NCBI GenBank assembly: GCA_035690065.1
Contig: DASSKW010000015.1
Location: 1 to 14,688 of the forward strand
Length of the DNA: 14,688 bases
DNA from: DASSKW01 sp035690065
GTDB taxonomy: Bacteria > Pseudomonadota > Gammaproteobacteria > Natronospirales > REEB76
Direction: 5' to 3'
This document shows positions 14,390-14,688 of the stretch, piece after piece. Made by a program: the position numbers and the translations under genes. Numbering within the stretch: position 1 is the first letter of the stretch; every line of letters begins with the position of its first letter. The notes under the pieces are model-generated. The model worked only from the letters and a program-made list of their open reading frames with translations, was not told the origin of the DNA and did no database searches.

Positions 14390-14688
14390 ATGTATGTTTC
14401 AGACGTGCTGGGCAACAAGGGGACGGGTACCGTCGTCAGCGGCGAGAATGTGGATGTCGCTACTGCAGTCAAGATCATGTGTGACAATCGTGTCGGTGCG
14501 ATCCTGATCACCGACCCGAAAGGCAAGGTAAGCGGAGTGCTGACCGAGCGCGACATCCTGCGGCGTTTTGCCGAATTCGGTAATGCCCTGGGCAGCATGT
14601 CAGTATCGAAGGTCATGTCCCGTAACGTCCGCACTACCGAACCGGATGCGACACTGGAACAGGTGCTGGAAACCATGACTCAGCTGCG
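14390..14688 (+). CDS. CBS-domain protein, N-terminal 99 codons (continues beyond the window)
   Basis: The frame opens at ATG 14390 with MYVSDVLGNKGTG and runs off the right edge without a stop. The first CBS motif covers about residues 13-62, with AVKIMCDNRVGAILITD and the characteristic VSGVLTERDILRRF (51-64). A second begins with VSKVMSRNVRTTEPDATLEQVLETM (split: VSKVMSRNV and TLEQVLETM, 75-97). Tandem CBS pairs bind adenine nucleotides and act as energy or redox sensors; stand-alone proteins of this kind are usually about 140-150 residues, so some 40-50 residues are probably outside the window. Partner unknown. Confidence 0.88.
   Translation, partial: MYVSDVLGNKGTGTVVSGENVDVATAVKIMCDNRVGAILITDPKGKVSGVLTERDILRRFAEFGNALGSMSVSKVMSRNVRTTEPDATLEQVLETMTQL

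Noticed and set aside
1..14688. CRISPR arrays, tRNA/rRNA genes, insertion sequences, phage or toxin-antitoxin genes
   Set aside because: No repeat-spacer pattern, transposase or integrase motif, or clover-leaf-like conserved sequence was seen on reading either strand.

Overview
This window comes from a moderately GC-rich bacterial chromosome, most likely a gammaproteobacterium. That placement rests on an E. coli-type MsrA with the same N-terminal layout, a long Lhr-type helicase, and tightly packed genes with Shine-Dalgarno and overlapping start/stop signals. It is a family-level judgement from the proteins; no rRNA or tRNA is visible.

Layout. Positions 1-1686 (minus) hold the N-terminal 562 codons of an Lhr-family DNA helicase that runs off the left edge. 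A 193-base divergent spacer follows. Positions 1880-5439 (plus) are a four-gene operon: DarA-like dialkylresorcinol enzyme, DarB-like ketosynthase III, a 134-residue conserved-looking unknown with a possible helix-turn-helix, and a BtrH-like ACP-dependent acyltransferase. Converging on it, and overlapping its 3' end by 21 bases, is a five-gene operon on the minus strand (9867 down to 5419): ABC ATPase, ABC-2 permease, acyl carrier protein, FabF-like ketosynthase, and a chain-length-factor-like partner without the catalytic cysteine. Upstream of that operon and reading the same way are two tandem paralogous membrane proteins (11280-9982 and 12675-11362), each with six predicted membrane segments and a helical TPR-like tail; I do not recognise the family. 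Then come msrA (minus), an SDR oxidoreductase (plus) and the start of a CBS-domain protein that runs off the right edge.

How the genes work together. The nine genes from 1880 to 9867 look like one resorcinol-type biosynthetic cluster. A ketosynthase/chain-length-factor pair and a dedicated ACP would supply 3-oxoacyl chains. DarB would condense and cyclise two such chains, and DarA would aromatise the ring to a dialkylresorcinol. The BtrH-like enzyme is placed to move an acyl group from the ACP onto the product or another acceptor, and the ABC pair to export it. DarA/DarB/ACP chemistry is established in other bacteria. The acyl-transfer and export steps, and any role of the paralogous membrane pair, are inference. 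There is no local ketoreductase/dehydratase pair, aryl-acid starter gene or MMPL exporter, so this is not a complete aryl-polyene or flexirubin cluster. The flanking genes (lhr, msrA, SDR, CBS protein) look like ordinary chromosomal genes, which makes the cluster look like an accessory cassette.
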